A stretch of DNA of 64,000 bases. Origin: Cycas panzhihuaensis. Its lineage: Eukaryota > Cycadophyta. Both the position numbers and the translations under genes were made by a program. The DNA lies in contig CM041465.1 of NCBI GenBank assembly GCA_023213395.1, positions 187,557,741-187,621,740 of the forward strand, given 5' to 3'. Positions 1 through 10,632 of the stretch are shown here, piece by piece. Each line of letters begins with the position of its first letter. Position 1 is the stretch's first letter. Below the pieces are notes generated by a model that did not search any database, had not been told where the DNA came from, and saw only the letters and a list, made by a program, of their open reading frames with translations.

Positions 1-384
1 ATAAACATTCCGAGGTGGGTTGCCTCCCCTTCCCATACCTCGTCCTCTGTATGCTTTTCCTCTTGGGTTGTAGAAACAGTCTTTTGTCATATGCGTATCC
101 ACATCGCATATATGGCACCATTTATCCTTTTGGTGCAATGCACTATTCTTAGGGTTAAGTTCACATTCTTTAGTCGTATGTGAATTCTCCTCACAGATAT
201 GGCACCATTTTGTCACTCTGCTTTCATGGTCCTTCTTCTTTGTCGTTTCTTCTTCTCTGTTGTTTCTTATTTTCAATCTCGCCACTTCTTTTCTTAGGGC
301 TTCTAGTTTTGATTCCTCTTCTGCTACTCCCACCTGGCAGAAAGGTCGATTATACTGATATTGTTTAAGTTCCCTGATTTCCTC
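1..384 (-). CDS. Gag nucleocapsid region with two zinc knuckles, after in-frame stop
   Basis: Directly after the gag stop (385-387, TAA) the same minus-strand frame continues open to the window edge. It contains a Lys/Glu-rich coiled-coil-like stretch and then two CCHC knuckles, CHICEENSHTTKEC and CHICDVDTHMTKDC, each C-x2-C-x4-H-x4-C, followed by an Arg/Gly-rich tail. This is the RNA-binding nucleocapsid part normally fused to Gag. It would be made only by readthrough of the TAA, or the stop is a point mutation. The paired knuckles recur in element I near 38,280-38,420. Confidence 0.8.
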
Positions 385-1611
385 TTACAATCTCAATAAG
401 AGGGAGTCGTGTCCTCCAGCTTGTGCACCCATCTCCATCTCAAAATCCAGTGCTAACTCTTGAGCATTTTTGAATGATTTTAACGGATGGGTATGCATCA
501 TGGCTCTCAATTTCTCATTCAATCCCCTAATAAAATAATTCTTCATATTGTGGTCAATGACCGTTTCATTAATCATGCTGGCCGCAATAATTTTCATTAT
601 GTTGATATAAGTTAACACTGATTCTCTTGGCCTTTGTTTAATTTCCCTCAGGGCAATTTCCACTACTTCATTGCTTCGGAATTTCTGGAATCTTTCTTCG
701 AAGGATTTCTTTATTTTTGCCCATGAATCATTCTTGTTTACTTCTTTGTACCATGCCAACAATACTCCCCTTAGTGTATAGGTGAATCTGGCTTTTATCT
801 CATCCTCGTCTATAATCTTCTTCACGTCAATCAGATTCTGAAAGAGGTATACATGTTCGGCTGCATCCGAAGTGTCGTTGAAAATCAACTTCCCAAAGTC
901 TCTATAATCATCCATCTTGGGAGATTGTAATGGTGTCCCACCTGGTGGTGATTCTTCCCCTTTCTCCTCCTGACTGGATTTGGTCTCTTTCCCTTCACTC
1001 TTCTCCTTTGGAGATGCACTTGGAGTGCCTACTGCAGTATTATCCTTCCCAAATAACAGATTCTTAAATGGGGTTTTAATATGTATAGGTTGTACTACAC
1101 CTAGTACTTGTATTGTTAATGGTGTCACTGTTATGTATGATTGATCAGATCCCTTGTCTGATGAATCCTCAAAAAACTGTCTTGTGAGATTATTTTCCCA
1201 ATGTGCCGAGGGACCTTCCTCCGCCTTCTTCTTGCTATCACTTAGGTCCTTCGGACTGTCCTCCACAGGTATACTTCCCTCTTTTGTTACTGTGTCTTTA
1301 TATTCTTCATCCACCTTTGGTTTTTCTTCATATTTTGGGCTAAACAGGTCATCCTTGATTGGGGCTGGTGTTAATACCATACGTTCGCCATTAGTTCCCT
1401 CTTCTTGTTCTTGAGGTGTCTGGGCTCCACTTGCCTCAGATTTTTCAACGGACTGTCCCTTAGTCTCGTTGTTCTGCGAACTTAATCTCCTTGCCCTTCT
1501 CAGTTTTGACTCTTTTGACCATCGTAATGCCCTCTGTCTGCTTGTTTCTTTCCCTTTGGGTGAAGTATCCTTTGGTGGCTCTTCCACCTTTGAAGGCCTT
1601 TTAGGTGGCAT
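385..1611 (-). CDS. gag: Gag polyprotein of element M
   Basis: This 408-aa open frame starts at an ATG just after the leader. Residues 1 to about 230 are polar and low-complexity (Lys/Glu/Ser rich). Residues about 255-395 form a Retrotrans_gag-type capsid domain: an LFQNLIDVKK segment, then GVLLAWYKEV, then ERFQKFRSNE and FIRGLNEKLR. It would build the capsid shell of the retrotransposon particle in the cytoplasm. It ends at a TAA after LLLRL, but the same frame stays open beyond that stop into two zinc knuckles (see 1-384). A homologous but broken gag lies at 36,831-38,640, which also has a stop at this codon. The gag identity is secure; whether it is expressed is unknown. Confidence 0.88.
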   Translation of the reverse strand: MPPKRPSKVEEPPKDTSPKGKETSRQRALRWSKESKLRRARRLSSQNNETKGQSVEKSEASGAQTPQEQEEGTNGERMVLTPAPIKDDLFSPKYEEKPKVDEEYKDTVTKEGSIPVEDSPKDLSDSKKKAEEGPSAHWENNLTRQFFEDSSDKGSDQSYITVTPLTIQVLGVVQPIHIKTPFKNLLFGKDNTAVGTPSASPKEKSEGKETKSSQEEKGEESPPGGTPLQSPKMDDYRDFGKLIFNDTSDAAEHVYLFQNLIDVKKIIDEDEIKARFTYTLRGVLLAWYKEVNKNDSWAKIKKSFEERFQKFRSNEVVEIALREIKQRPRESVLTYINIMKIIAASMINETVIDHNMKNYFIRGLNEKLRAMMHTHPLKSFKNAQELALDFEMEMGAQAGGHDSLLLRL

Positions 1612-1731
1612 TGGAAGGTCCCCGTCACGGAGGTTTAGTTATAGCCCCGCCATCATGATGATGCCTGTGGTCCTCTTCCCTTTACACATTCCTCTTTTGA
1701 GACTCCAGGCCCCGCCTCCTCAATGGACGAG

Positions 1732-1743
1732 GCAATGTAACCA
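1732..1743 (-). other. Primer-binding site of element M
   Basis: On the minus strand the bases right after the LTR read TGGTTACATTGC, 8 of 12 matches to the usual plant initiator-Met tRNA primer site TGGTATCAGAGC. The homologous site in element I (36,691-36,702) reads TGGTTTCATTGC, 9 of 12. The shared TTGC ending suggests the family has its own variant of this site. Confidence 0.55.
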
Positions 1744-1744
1744 A

Positions 1745-2577
1745 TGTTGACTTAGATTTCCCACTGCACTTGTGGGAAGGTACACTTGTCAAGGTTACAC
1801 AGGTTATAGTCTAGTTTAGGACACAGTCAACATCATCATCCACATATATTCTACAGATTTATTAATGTTTCCACATAATTATATCACAACAGCACACAGC
1901 AGTACAGAAATCAGCACATATTCCACATTCAATACAGAGAATACACAATTTCCATGTAACTTCTTATGTCATTAAGCAATAGTTCTTTTACACAAGGTGC
2001 TGAAATGCATTCCCTGTGCATTCCAGCCTTATACACTAACTTTGTCACATGCATACCTAGGAGGTGCCCATCAAAATACATGGCTTCAGGCTGCTTCCAT
2101 GCGTACTGGTCTACGTACCAATATGTACTGATATACTTGGCTCTCACCCTAACCGAATGGTCCTTGGGAAGCCTCATAAATACGCTCCTTGGTGTCTTTT
2201 TGCTAAAGGGTTATGACTGTCTGTCATGACCGTACCTTTCCAGTCAAGCGTACCTCTTCCTAACCATTGGTTAGTTTCCTTAATTGGCTGTCTTAATCTC
2301 ATCTGTACGTCCGTACGTACGTCTGACATCACCCCAGGCTCCCTTCTATCCAGTCTTCTCATGCGTACCGATCCTGTTTGCTTGCATTCTGCCAGGAGGT
2401 ACGTATCTGTGTTGCGTACCTTTACCAGGTATGCACCTGTCATACGTACCCAGAATGCTGGATTCTTCACTTTTCGCTGTATACGTACCTCCGTACGGTC
2501 CGTACCTGCACAGTCCAAGGATATTCGGCTCCTCTCTAGTCTGCCCATAGCCCAACGTGTCACATTATGCTCCAACA
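1745..2577 (-). repeat. LTR of gypsy element M (5' LTR)
   Basis: This is an 833-bp LTR deduced from the TGTTG...CAACA termini and the PBS that follows directly. A TATTTATG-like box lies on the minus strand near 2172-2180 and an AATAAA on the minus strand near 1858-1863, fitting a U3-R-U5 order. The related LTR of element I (35,922-36,689) shares the segment next to the PBS. The second LTR of M is outside the window, so the pair cannot be compared. Confidence 0.75.
2103..2505. promoter_or_regulatory. Cluster of GTAC palindromes in LTR U3
   Basis: Fifteen GTAC tetranucleotides occur here (2103, 2115, 2125, 2232, 2250, 2305, 2313, 2317, 2364, 2400, 2416, 2446, 2485, 2493, 2502). Chance would give one or two. 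Most extend to CGTACC or CGTACG. They sit in the first 475 bp of the LTR, upstream of the likely transcription start of element M. GTAC is the core recognised by plant SBP/SPL transcription factors, so a role as repeated binding sites is possible. That is inference from the motif only. Confidence 0.5.
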
Positions 2578-3135
2578 GATGGCATTGTCATCCATTTTTA
2601 GAGACAGATATTGAGCAGATCTTGGAGTTGTGTGTGTATAAGCGGTGGAGGGAGGTGTGCCATTGTGGAGAGACGAGACGGGGGTCCTCTCTAGGCCCCA
2701 GTTTTGTAGACGCCATGCCATTTACCAGTCCCTCTGGCTGCATATTTTGACCCAGACAGGTCAGAAAATTGGGAGGCAGGATGGATACGGAGATCCAAAA
2801 GAAGTGAGTAACCAGACGTAACAGATCTTTATTCTCGATCTAGCTGGAGACAGGCAGAGATAGTCTTGGAGAGATCAAAGGAGTGTTGGGACATCCTTGC
2901 GGAGGTTGGATGGACAGAAAGGCTATGGAGGGAAGCTATATGGAGAAGAGGTAATAGAGATGGGTGGACAGATTTGCTTGGAAGGATTGTGCCACCAGAA
3001 GGACACCAGAGGCAGGATGAAAAGACCTACAGATATTTCAACAGAAGAGGAAAGACAAAAGTTGAAAGATATGTGAGTCAGGCTATCTTTCCTTAGCATT
3101 TATTTTTTATTTTTTTGTCTGGAAATACATATAAA
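2578..3135. other. Non-coding stretch between element M and LINE ORF1
   Basis: No recognisable gene. A 76-codon open frame (2866-3096, plus) is charged and Trp-rich with no known domain. It probably belongs to the 5' untranslated region of the LINE that follows. No LINE 5' end, no TSD matching the bases after the LINE poly(A) tail, and no 5' half of Copia element D could be found here. Confidence 0.5.
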
Positions 3136-4299
3136 ATGGAGAAGGAACCAAGAAACCAAAACCAGTCTCATAATTTCTCCTAGGGGAGATCCTATTCTGG
3201 GGTTTTAAGATCAAGAGAAGAGGAGGACTATGACTTAACCACTATAATCCAAGTTAACAAAGCCAGATTACAAATCCCTAAAGAACTGGTGGAGAAAACG
3301 GAGAAATATTGGGAGAATTGTCTAGTTGGTAGATTCTTCGGACTTAGACTGGGATTGGAAGTCATAAGGAGTTGGACTAGGAATAGATGGAGGATTGCGG
3401 GTCTTATGGAAGTTATAGCGATGCCAAAGGGGTGCGTCTTGTTTAAGTTTTCCGTGCAAGAAGATATGGCCAATATTCTCCTGAAGGCACCTTGGATGCT
3501 AGGGAGAAAAGCCCTAATGCTGGAAAAATGGCACAATGATTTTGACCCCTTGATACCGATGGTTAAGCAAGCACCAATGTGGATCCAACTTCCTGGGCCC
3601 CCACTATAGTTATGGAATATGGAGGTCCTGAAGGGGGTGGCGAAAGCCATTGGCCCCCTTCTAGTAGTTGATTTTGCCACTAGAAACAGAAGTAGGCTAA
3701 TTCATGCTAGGTTCCGTGCCCTGGCTAGGATTGATAAACCCCTCCCAACTGAAGTGTGGATTGACATGGAGGATTGGAGCAAGGCGCAACTGCTGATCTA
3801 TGAGATGGATAATTTCATATGCTTGGTATGCGGAAGGCTGGGCCACCTGCCTCAGAAATGCCCCAGGGGTAGGAAAGAGGAGGAGGCAAAATAGGAAGAG
3901 GACAATACACTAGAGGACAATTCACAGAAGATGGAGGAACCCCAAGAGATGGGGAAAGATGAGAGCCCTCTTCAGGAGCATGGGGGTGAGGGGTTGGGAT
4001 TTAATCCCAATGAGGAGGATACTCTCTCTGAGGAGGGAGAGGAGGAGGCTTAAGCTCCAGGTTTGGTAGAGGGGGATGGGGAGTTGGGGAAACATGTCTC
4101 GGAAGGAGAGACCAAGGAGACTCCACCTGAGGTGGATCAGAAGGAAGTGGGTCAGAGGAAGATTGTGGATGTTGGGTCTGAGAGGCGGGTGGGCAGGCCC
4201 CCCCTAAAGATATTGAGAGAAAGGGAAGCGATAGTTCAAGTAGACCAGGGTAATCAGAAAACCTTGAATGATGGATTCCTGGAAGGGCCCAGGCTATAA
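3136..4299 (+). pseudogene. LINE ORF1: DUF4283 domain and CCHC zinc knuckle
   Basis: A single frame runs from the ATG at 3136 with in-frame stops at 3181, 3607, 3892, 4051 and near 4297. The part from about 3250 to 3800 matches the DUF4283 family found in plant L1 ORF1 (GRFFGLRLGLEVIRS, KGCVLFKFSVQEDM, APWMLGRKALMLEKW). It is followed by a knuckle, CLVCGRLGHLPQKC, at about 3820-3861 and an acidic tail. The protein would bind LINE RNA. ORF2 begins in another frame at 4370, a short distance downstream. Confidence 0.85.
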
Positions 4300-4369
4300 G
4301 ACCTAGAGCTGAAGGACGTGATCCACCTAGAGAAGAGACAGCGGAGATCTGGAAGCCAAGGAAAAAGAG

Positions 4370-7300
4370 ATGAAGCTTATCTCGTGGAATGTTAGGGTGA
4401 TGAATGCCCCCTCTAAACAAAGGATCTTAATAGATATGAGGTTGAGAGAACAACTAGATTTAATCTTTCTATAGGAAACTACACTAAAAATGGATAAGCT
4501 TAAGAGCTAAGAATAGAATCAGGAAGAAAGTGGAATGCAAATGAGTAAATAACAACCAAGGGGCTGGAGGTCTAATGGTGATGTGGAATCCAGATGAATG
4601 GATAGGGGAAACTTTCAAGGAGGGGGAATCTTATATCTCTATGTGGTTCACCTGTAGGAGAAACAATCTAAAATGCCTGGCTACAAATGTCTATGCCCCA
4701 AATCTCCCTGAGGACAGAAGGAAATTGTGGCACAAAATCTTGGTAGACCATGGTGGGTGTGGAGCGCCTTGGCTAGTGGCTGGCGATTTCAATACGGCCC
4801 TATGCCTGGGTGAGAAGAGAGGGGGCCAAGAGGGGTGGTTGAACAACATGCATGAGCTTGGTTGTTTCATGCAGAAAGGGGGGTTAGTGGATGTTACGCT
4901 TAGAGGAGCATATTTCACCTAGTCAAACAAGAGGTTGGGGAACCAACTTATCCAAATTAAGTTGGATAGAGTCTTGGTAAATTTTGAGTGGGCTAGGTGC
5001 TTTAATGACTTTATTTTAGAGGCTTTACCAAAAGTTAGATTAGACCACCCTCCTCTTCAGTTTGTTTTCTCAGATTTTAAGAAACATAAGGGATCTCCTT
5101 TCATATTTGAACTGATGTGGGTCAGACATCCAGATTTTAGAAAGAAGGTTGAGGAATGGTGGAAGGTTCTAGTTCAAGGGCATGCCATGTATAGATTTTC
5201 GAAGAAGTTGGACTGGGTAAAGAGGCAAGTGAAGAGTTGGAACAAAGAGGTGTTCCAGAATATTCACGGAACAAACTATTAAGGATCTGAACATTATTGA
5301 AAGTAGGATCTAGGAAGAAGGCAAGACTCAGACTCTGGACAAAAAAAAAAGGATATCTAGTTGAGAATCTAGAGGAGTTGTTAATTAAAGAAGAAATACA
5401 CTAGAGGAAAAAATCGAGGGCCATATGGCTTGCAGAGGGACATAAAAACACTAAATTTTTCCATATGACCACAGTAAATCATAGAGCAAGCAATAGGATT
5501 AGCAAACTCCAAAGGGAAGATGGCTCATAAGTGAACTATCTAGAAGATTTAAAGGATAAAGCTATTGCTTACTTCAGGGATTTGTTTATAGAACCACAGG
5601 GTGGGGATAAGGATGCTAGAAAGGATTTCCTGAGGACTATTCCCAGATTGGTCAATGAAAGTCAGAATGTTATGCTGGCAACTCCCTTTACTTAGGAAGA
5701 AGTGAAGAAAGTAGTCTTTGGCATGAATAGAGAGAAAGCTCCTAGACCGGATGGTTTCCCCCCAGGTTTTTTCCAGGAATTCTGGGATATCATCAAGGAA
5801 GACCTTATGGAGGCTATGCAAGAGTTTCATACAAACCAAAAGATCCTTTGGGGAGGCAAGCCACATTTCTGGTCCTAATCCCAAAAAAGGATGGGGCAAA
5901 AAGGTTGGAGGAGTTCTGCCCTATCAACCTTTGCAACATGAAGTATAAGATCTTAGCAAAGGTGATGGCTAACATATTAAAAGAGATTATTCCTCGAATT
6001 ATCTCTCAGAATCAGGACGGTTTTGTGCAAGAAAGACAGATCACAAATGGTATAATTGTTGTCCATGAAACTCTCCATTTAGCTAATGAAAGGAAGGAGC
6101 CTAGTATGCTAATAAAAATTGATCTTTCGAAGGCTTATGATAGAGTCTCCTGGGATTGCCTCTTGGAGTGCTTGGATGTGTTTGGGTTTGGAGAGAGGTG
6201 GAGAGAGTGGGTGAATCTCTGCATCTCCAATCCTCAATACTCTATTATTATTAACGGCACATCCTCTAGATTTTTTCAGGATATAGAGGGCTGAGATAGG
6301 GAGACCCCTTATCCCCTTACCTTTTTATAATCTTGGCTGAACTGTTGGTTAGGGCCACGGAGGAAGCCAGAAGACAGGGGATTGTTAAAGGACTAAGACC
6401 TACATCCGGTGTGGCCAATATTGTGCACCACCAATTTGTAGACGACAACATATTTATGGGGAAAGCAGCCATAAGGGAAGCTCACAGGTTTAAAGAAGGA
6501 TTGAAAAGATTTGAGTTGGCCACAAACCAGAAGGTAAATTTGAATAAAAGCAACGCTTATTTCATAAACACCTCGGTAACTATCCAAAGGAGGATTAGTA
6601 GAATTTTAGGGATGGAGATCCGGAAGTTGCCTACCATTTACCTAGGGATGTCCCTATTTGTAGGGAAGATGACAAGGGATATGTGGGACCCTATTATTGA
6701 TCGGATTCAGAAGAAGCTAGCTGGATGGAAGGGGGCTCTTCTTAGCCAAGTTGGAAAGCTCCAACTAGTGGCTACTTCCTTACAAAGTGTTCCCGTCTAC
6801 TGGATGTCTATATTCAGACTACAAAGTAGGGTCTCAGCGATGCTGGAATCCATCCAGAAAAGATTCCTCTAGTTTGGGCTTGAGGAGAAGGATAGAATTC
6901 ACTTGGTGAGGTGGAACAAAGTTTGTGTCCCGAGATGGGCTAGAGGCCTAAACTTGAGAAGAATGCCACTATTTAATATTGCGTTAGTGGCAAAGCTCGG
7001 ATGGTGCATGATTGAAGCCGGGGAAGGCCTATGGGAAAAGATCCTGTCCCAAGGGTATCTTTAGGGCATCTCTCTATTAAATGAGAATACAATCCCTTCC
7101 ACTGGATCAACGGTCTGGAGGAGTATTCTTAAGTCTAGAAGCATGTTGAAGGCTGGGGTGAGATGGAAATTGGGTGATGGGAATACTATTAACTTTTGGG
7201 AGGATGCCTGGTGCAGTGATAAGTGCTTGAAGAGTAGGCCTGATCTTGCTCCCCTTCAAGCCCCTTGTGAGAGGTGCTATGGGGTTTGTGTGAAGGATTA

Positions 7301-8556
7301 TTGGATAGGTGGGGGAAGAGGAAGAAGGTGGAGGAGTTTTGAGGACCTTCAAGGGGAGATTATCTCCCAAGAGAGGATTGAAAATCTGAGAAGGGAACTT
7401 GACAAGTGCTACATCCCTAAAACAAAAGCTATAGATTCAGTGGTTTGGTCCTCGACTCAATCAGGGGAGTATTGAGTGAAGCAGGGATACCACTTTTTAT
7501 GTATAGAGAGAGGGGATCAGAGAAACAAGCTATTGGAAGGAGTATGGAAATTAGATCTAATTCCAAAAATAGTTGTTTTTTGGTGGATTTGTTTGAAGAA
7601 CAAAATTTTAACGGCAGACAACCTGATGAAGAGAGGATTCCAGTTGACAAACAGGTGTGTTCTTTGCTGCAAGGAGGAGGAATTTGTGAACCACATTCTT
7701 CTTCATTGCTCCTATTCAGGGAGGTATGGAGATTATTGTTTGACCTCTTTGATGTCCAATGGGTGCAATCAAGGAATATAGTGGATCAATGGATCTCTTG
7801 GAAGAGCCCTTATAGGAGCAGAGTTCTCGGTCATATTGGGAGAATTTCCTTTCTGTTGATGTCGTGGAACTTATGGAAAGAAAGAAATAAGAGGCTTTTA
7901 TAGGACAGACAGATGGATGCAAATAGAATTTTCAATACCATTTAGATTGGGATCAGGGAGAATGTAAAGCTCATAGAGGAGAAGCATATATTGGCGACAG
8001 AAGGGACGATCCTGGATAAGTGGGGGTTAAGGTCAATAATCCAGGAGAGAAAGAGAAGGATATGCTCCTAGGTTCCACTGGAGGAGCACTGGGTAAAAAT
8101 AAATTTTGATGGGACTTCAAAAAAAACCCTGGGGAGGCTGGAGGTGGAGGAATCTATAGAGACGGCAAAGGGAATGTCATCTGGGCTTTTGCAGAGTACT
8201 ATGATCAGCAAAGGAACCACAGTGCAGAGATGGAAGCTATGCTAAAAGTTGTGGAGTTGGCATTAGAGGGAGGCTTCAGCAAGGTGGTGTTTGAGGGTGA
8301 CTCACTTAATGTGATAAAACTTTTGAATGGTTCAGCCACACCAGAATGGAGAACTCGGGCTATGGTCAAGGATGCCCAGGAAGCCTTAAAGGGTTTGGAG
8401 AGTGTCCAACTATAGCACATCTACAGGGAAGGTAATAAAGTGGCAGATAATCTGGCTAACTGGGGAGTGAGGAACAGGAGATCTACTGTATGGAGGGAGG
8501 ACATCCTAGAGGAATCTATGAGATTGGTTGAGGGGGGAAGGGTCCGTGAGAGCTAG
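4370..8556 (+). pseudogene. LINE ORF2: endonuclease, reverse transcriptase, RNase H
   Basis: It starts at the ATG at 4370 with KLISWNVR, the usual first strand of the endonuclease/exonuclease/phosphatase fold, and GDFNTALCLGEKRGG near 4780-4825 carries the catalytic GDFN. RT spans about 5700-6870: APRPDGFPPGFFQ, DLSKAYDRVSWDCL (the first catalytic Asp) and FVDDNIFMGK (near 6435-6465), so the FxDD box survives. A zf-RVT segment (CVLCCKEEEFVNHILLHC) follows at 7656-7709. RNase H is at about 8092-8490 (INFDGTSKK, AEMEAMLKVVELAL, NKVADNLANWG). Numerous stops and frameshifts, for example at 4471, 4921, 6291 and 6870, make it non-functional. Confidence 0.88.
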
Positions 8557-8736
8557 CCAAGGGGCTTGTCCTGGCAAGATTTAGTTTGATTTTGATGTTG
8601 TTTTATATTTTGGCCGTGGGGTTGTCATGGTCAATTTGTGCCTCGGATTATACATTTTATTGATGTACTAGGTTGTGGGATCTTATTTTAAAACCCACGA
8701 TTTATTTATTTTACCTAATCAAAACAAAAAAAAAAA
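8557..8736 (+). other. LINE 3' UTR and poly(A) tail
   Basis: Non-coding sequence after the RNase H stop, ending in an A-tract at 8726-8736. The next bases (AGCACGCGG) fit codons of the Copia integrase, so this is the target-primed insertion junction. Confidence 0.75.
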
Positions 8737-10382
8737 GCACGCGGCATGCATAAAACAAATTGGAGTTGATTCACACAAATCTCTATAGTCCTATCACACC
8801 AAATTCCTTGAATGGTGCTTAGTATTTTCTTACTTTCATCGATGATATTTCAAAAAAAACTTGGATTTATTTTTTGTTTAACAAATCAAAGGTGATTGAC
8901 CACATCAAAGAATTTAAAGCAAAAGCAGAATTAGAGAGTAACAAAAAAATCAAATGCATTTACTCTGATGGTGGAGGCGAATATATGTCAAAGGAATTCC
9001 ATCATTTCTACAAAACTCATGGAATTCATAGACAAGTAACTACACCTTACTCACCACAGTCGAATGGTGTAGTAGAACAAATGAATAGGACCATACTGGA
9101 GATGGTTCGATGTTTGATTCAAGACAAACAAGTTACTAAAAATATATTGGGCAGAAGTTGTTAATACTGCAGTATATTTGATAAATAGGAGTCCAACACA
9201 AACTCTTCATAGAGTCACTTTAGAAGAGGTTTGGACTGGACAAAAACTAGATGTAAGTAACCTCAAAGTTTTTGGTTGCAAAGCCTATGTTTATATTCCA
9301 GATAAAAAATGAACTAAGATTGATAGCAAAAGTATAAAATGTATAATGATAGGATATAGCAATAGATCAAAGGCCTACATATGTATAGATCCAAAAACCA
9401 ATAGGGTCTATGTCAACAGAGATGTAGTATTTGATGAAAGCCTTGAAAGTGGTCAAAAAATATGTCAAGAGATAGAAACAACATCGTAAACCTTTCTTAA
9501 GCCTATTTCAACTTCTTTAGATGAAGACTTTGAAATCACTTCAGAGAATATTGATTCAAGCAATGAAACTTTTGAAGCTAGGTCTCCAAACAACAACTAG
9601 GTTAGTCCTTCTATCAAAGGAAATATTCTAGAAGGAAAGCAAAGGATTGTGTTAAAGAAACAAGCTCCTAAGAAGATACCAAAATGGTATCTTAAAATAA
9701 TTGAAGAAATAAAAGGAAATGTTTTCGAATACAGGACAAGATCTCAAAGACGTCAAGCACTAGCCTGCTTTGTTGAGTCTAATACATATGAAGAAGCAAG
9801 CCAACACTCCAAATGGAAAATAACAATGGATGCTAAAATTGCAACAATTACTAAAAATGAAACCTAGGAACTGGTCGAACCTCCTACAAATAAATCCATT
9901 GTCAATTGCAAATGGGTATACAAAGTAAAAGAGAAATCCAATGGGGAAATTGAAAAGTATAAAGCAAGGCTAGTCGCCAAAGGGTATAGTCAGACCGTAG
10001 GTATAAACTATCAAGAAATGTTCTCGCTAGTGGATAAACTGAACACTATGAGAATAGTAATTGCATTAACTACTCAACAAAATTGGAAAATATTTCATCT
10101 TGATGTAAAGAGTGCCTTCTTAAATGGAGACCTAAAAGAGAAAGTGTATGTGCATCAACCTGAAGGCTGTGCAAAATCAAGATAAGAAAATCTGGTGTGC
10201 AAGTTAAAGAAAGCCTTATATGGGCTTAAACAATCTCCAAGAGCATGGTATGCAAAACTAGACAAATATCTTGTTCACAACAACTTTTACAGGTGTCAAT
10301 TTGATCCAAGTTTGTATGTAAAGTTCAATAAGGGTCTGATAACCATTATAGTAGTGTATGTAGATGATATGTTGCTCATAAG
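8737..10382 (+). pseudogene. Copia D pol: integrase and first half of reverse transcriptase
   Basis: The integrase core shows CIYSDGGGEY (second Asp) near 8957-8986 and PQSNGVVEQMNRT (catalytic Glu) near 9055-9093. The first Asp region is degraded. A linker with KKIPKWYLK is at 9661-9687. RT has KWVYKVKEKSNG, KARLVAKGYSQT, HLDVKSAFLNGDL, KALYGLKQSPRAWY and the active-site YVDDML at about 10,357-10,374. Stops lie at 9310, 9487, 9868 and 10,183, and a frameshift near 9140. The frame is cut at 10,382 by element A and resumes at 13,747. Confidence 0.88.
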
Positions 10383-10609
10383 TGTTGGAAAATAGAACCT
10401 GCAATAAGATATATTCACAAACAGAACAAAAGAACCTCCACAGGATCGAACGGTACCCTCAAGGTACCTCCATTATATTAACAAAACATCGTTACAACAT
10501 GATTACATGTGATACACTGTGTATGTATTTATAATATATGACATGATAGTGAGAGTAGGACCCACTTGCATGTGGGACAAAACAAATGTGCATTATCAAT
10601 ATTCCAACA
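10383..10609 (-). repeat. 3' LTR of element A
   Basis: Bounded by TGTTGG and CCAACA on the plus strand and flanked on the left by TSD ATAAG. The minus strand carries a TATAAATA box at 10,526-10,533. It pairs with 13,515-13,741. Confidence 0.95.
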
Positions 10610-10632
10610 CTCCCCCTTAATGCACATTTGGG

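Larger units (their letters stand above)
1..2577 (-). mobile_element. Ty3/gypsy LTR retrotransposon M, 5' part
   Basis: Read on the minus strand the order is LTR (2577 to 1745), PBS, leader, gag (1611 to 385) and a zinc-knuckle region that runs off the window at base 1. PR, RT, INT and the 3' LTR are therefore outside the window. The LTR starts TGTTGGAGC and ends GTCAACA, which gives a short terminal inverted repeat. The leader and gag align with the decayed copy in the 36-39 kb region (element I), so the two belong to one family. Gag here is a long open frame, so M is the better preserved copy. The expected TSD on the right would be GATGG (2578-2582), but its partner is out of view. The lineage within Ty3/gypsy cannot be set without RT. 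Confidence 0.85.
2750..8736 (+). mobile_element. L1-type LINE (non-LTR retrotransposon), degenerate
   Basis: The order is ORF1 (DUF4283 plus zinc knuckle), ORF2 (endonuclease, reverse transcriptase, zf-RVT, RNase H), a short 3' UTR and an 11-base poly(A) at 8726-8736. A C-terminal RNase H is typical of plant L1 elements. The 5' boundary is set only roughly. The 3' boundary is firm, because the codons right after the A-tract continue the integrase of Copia element D. Both ORFs contain many stops, so the copy is dead. Confidence 0.88.

Noticed and set aside
1154-1750. Plus-strand open frames over the M gag and leader
   Set aside because: They are antisense shadows of the 408-aa gag frame and its leader.
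2226-2750. 174-codon open frame on the plus strand over the M LTR
   Set aside because: It crosses the LTR boundary and is antisense to the element; overlapping frames on both strands show it is incidental.
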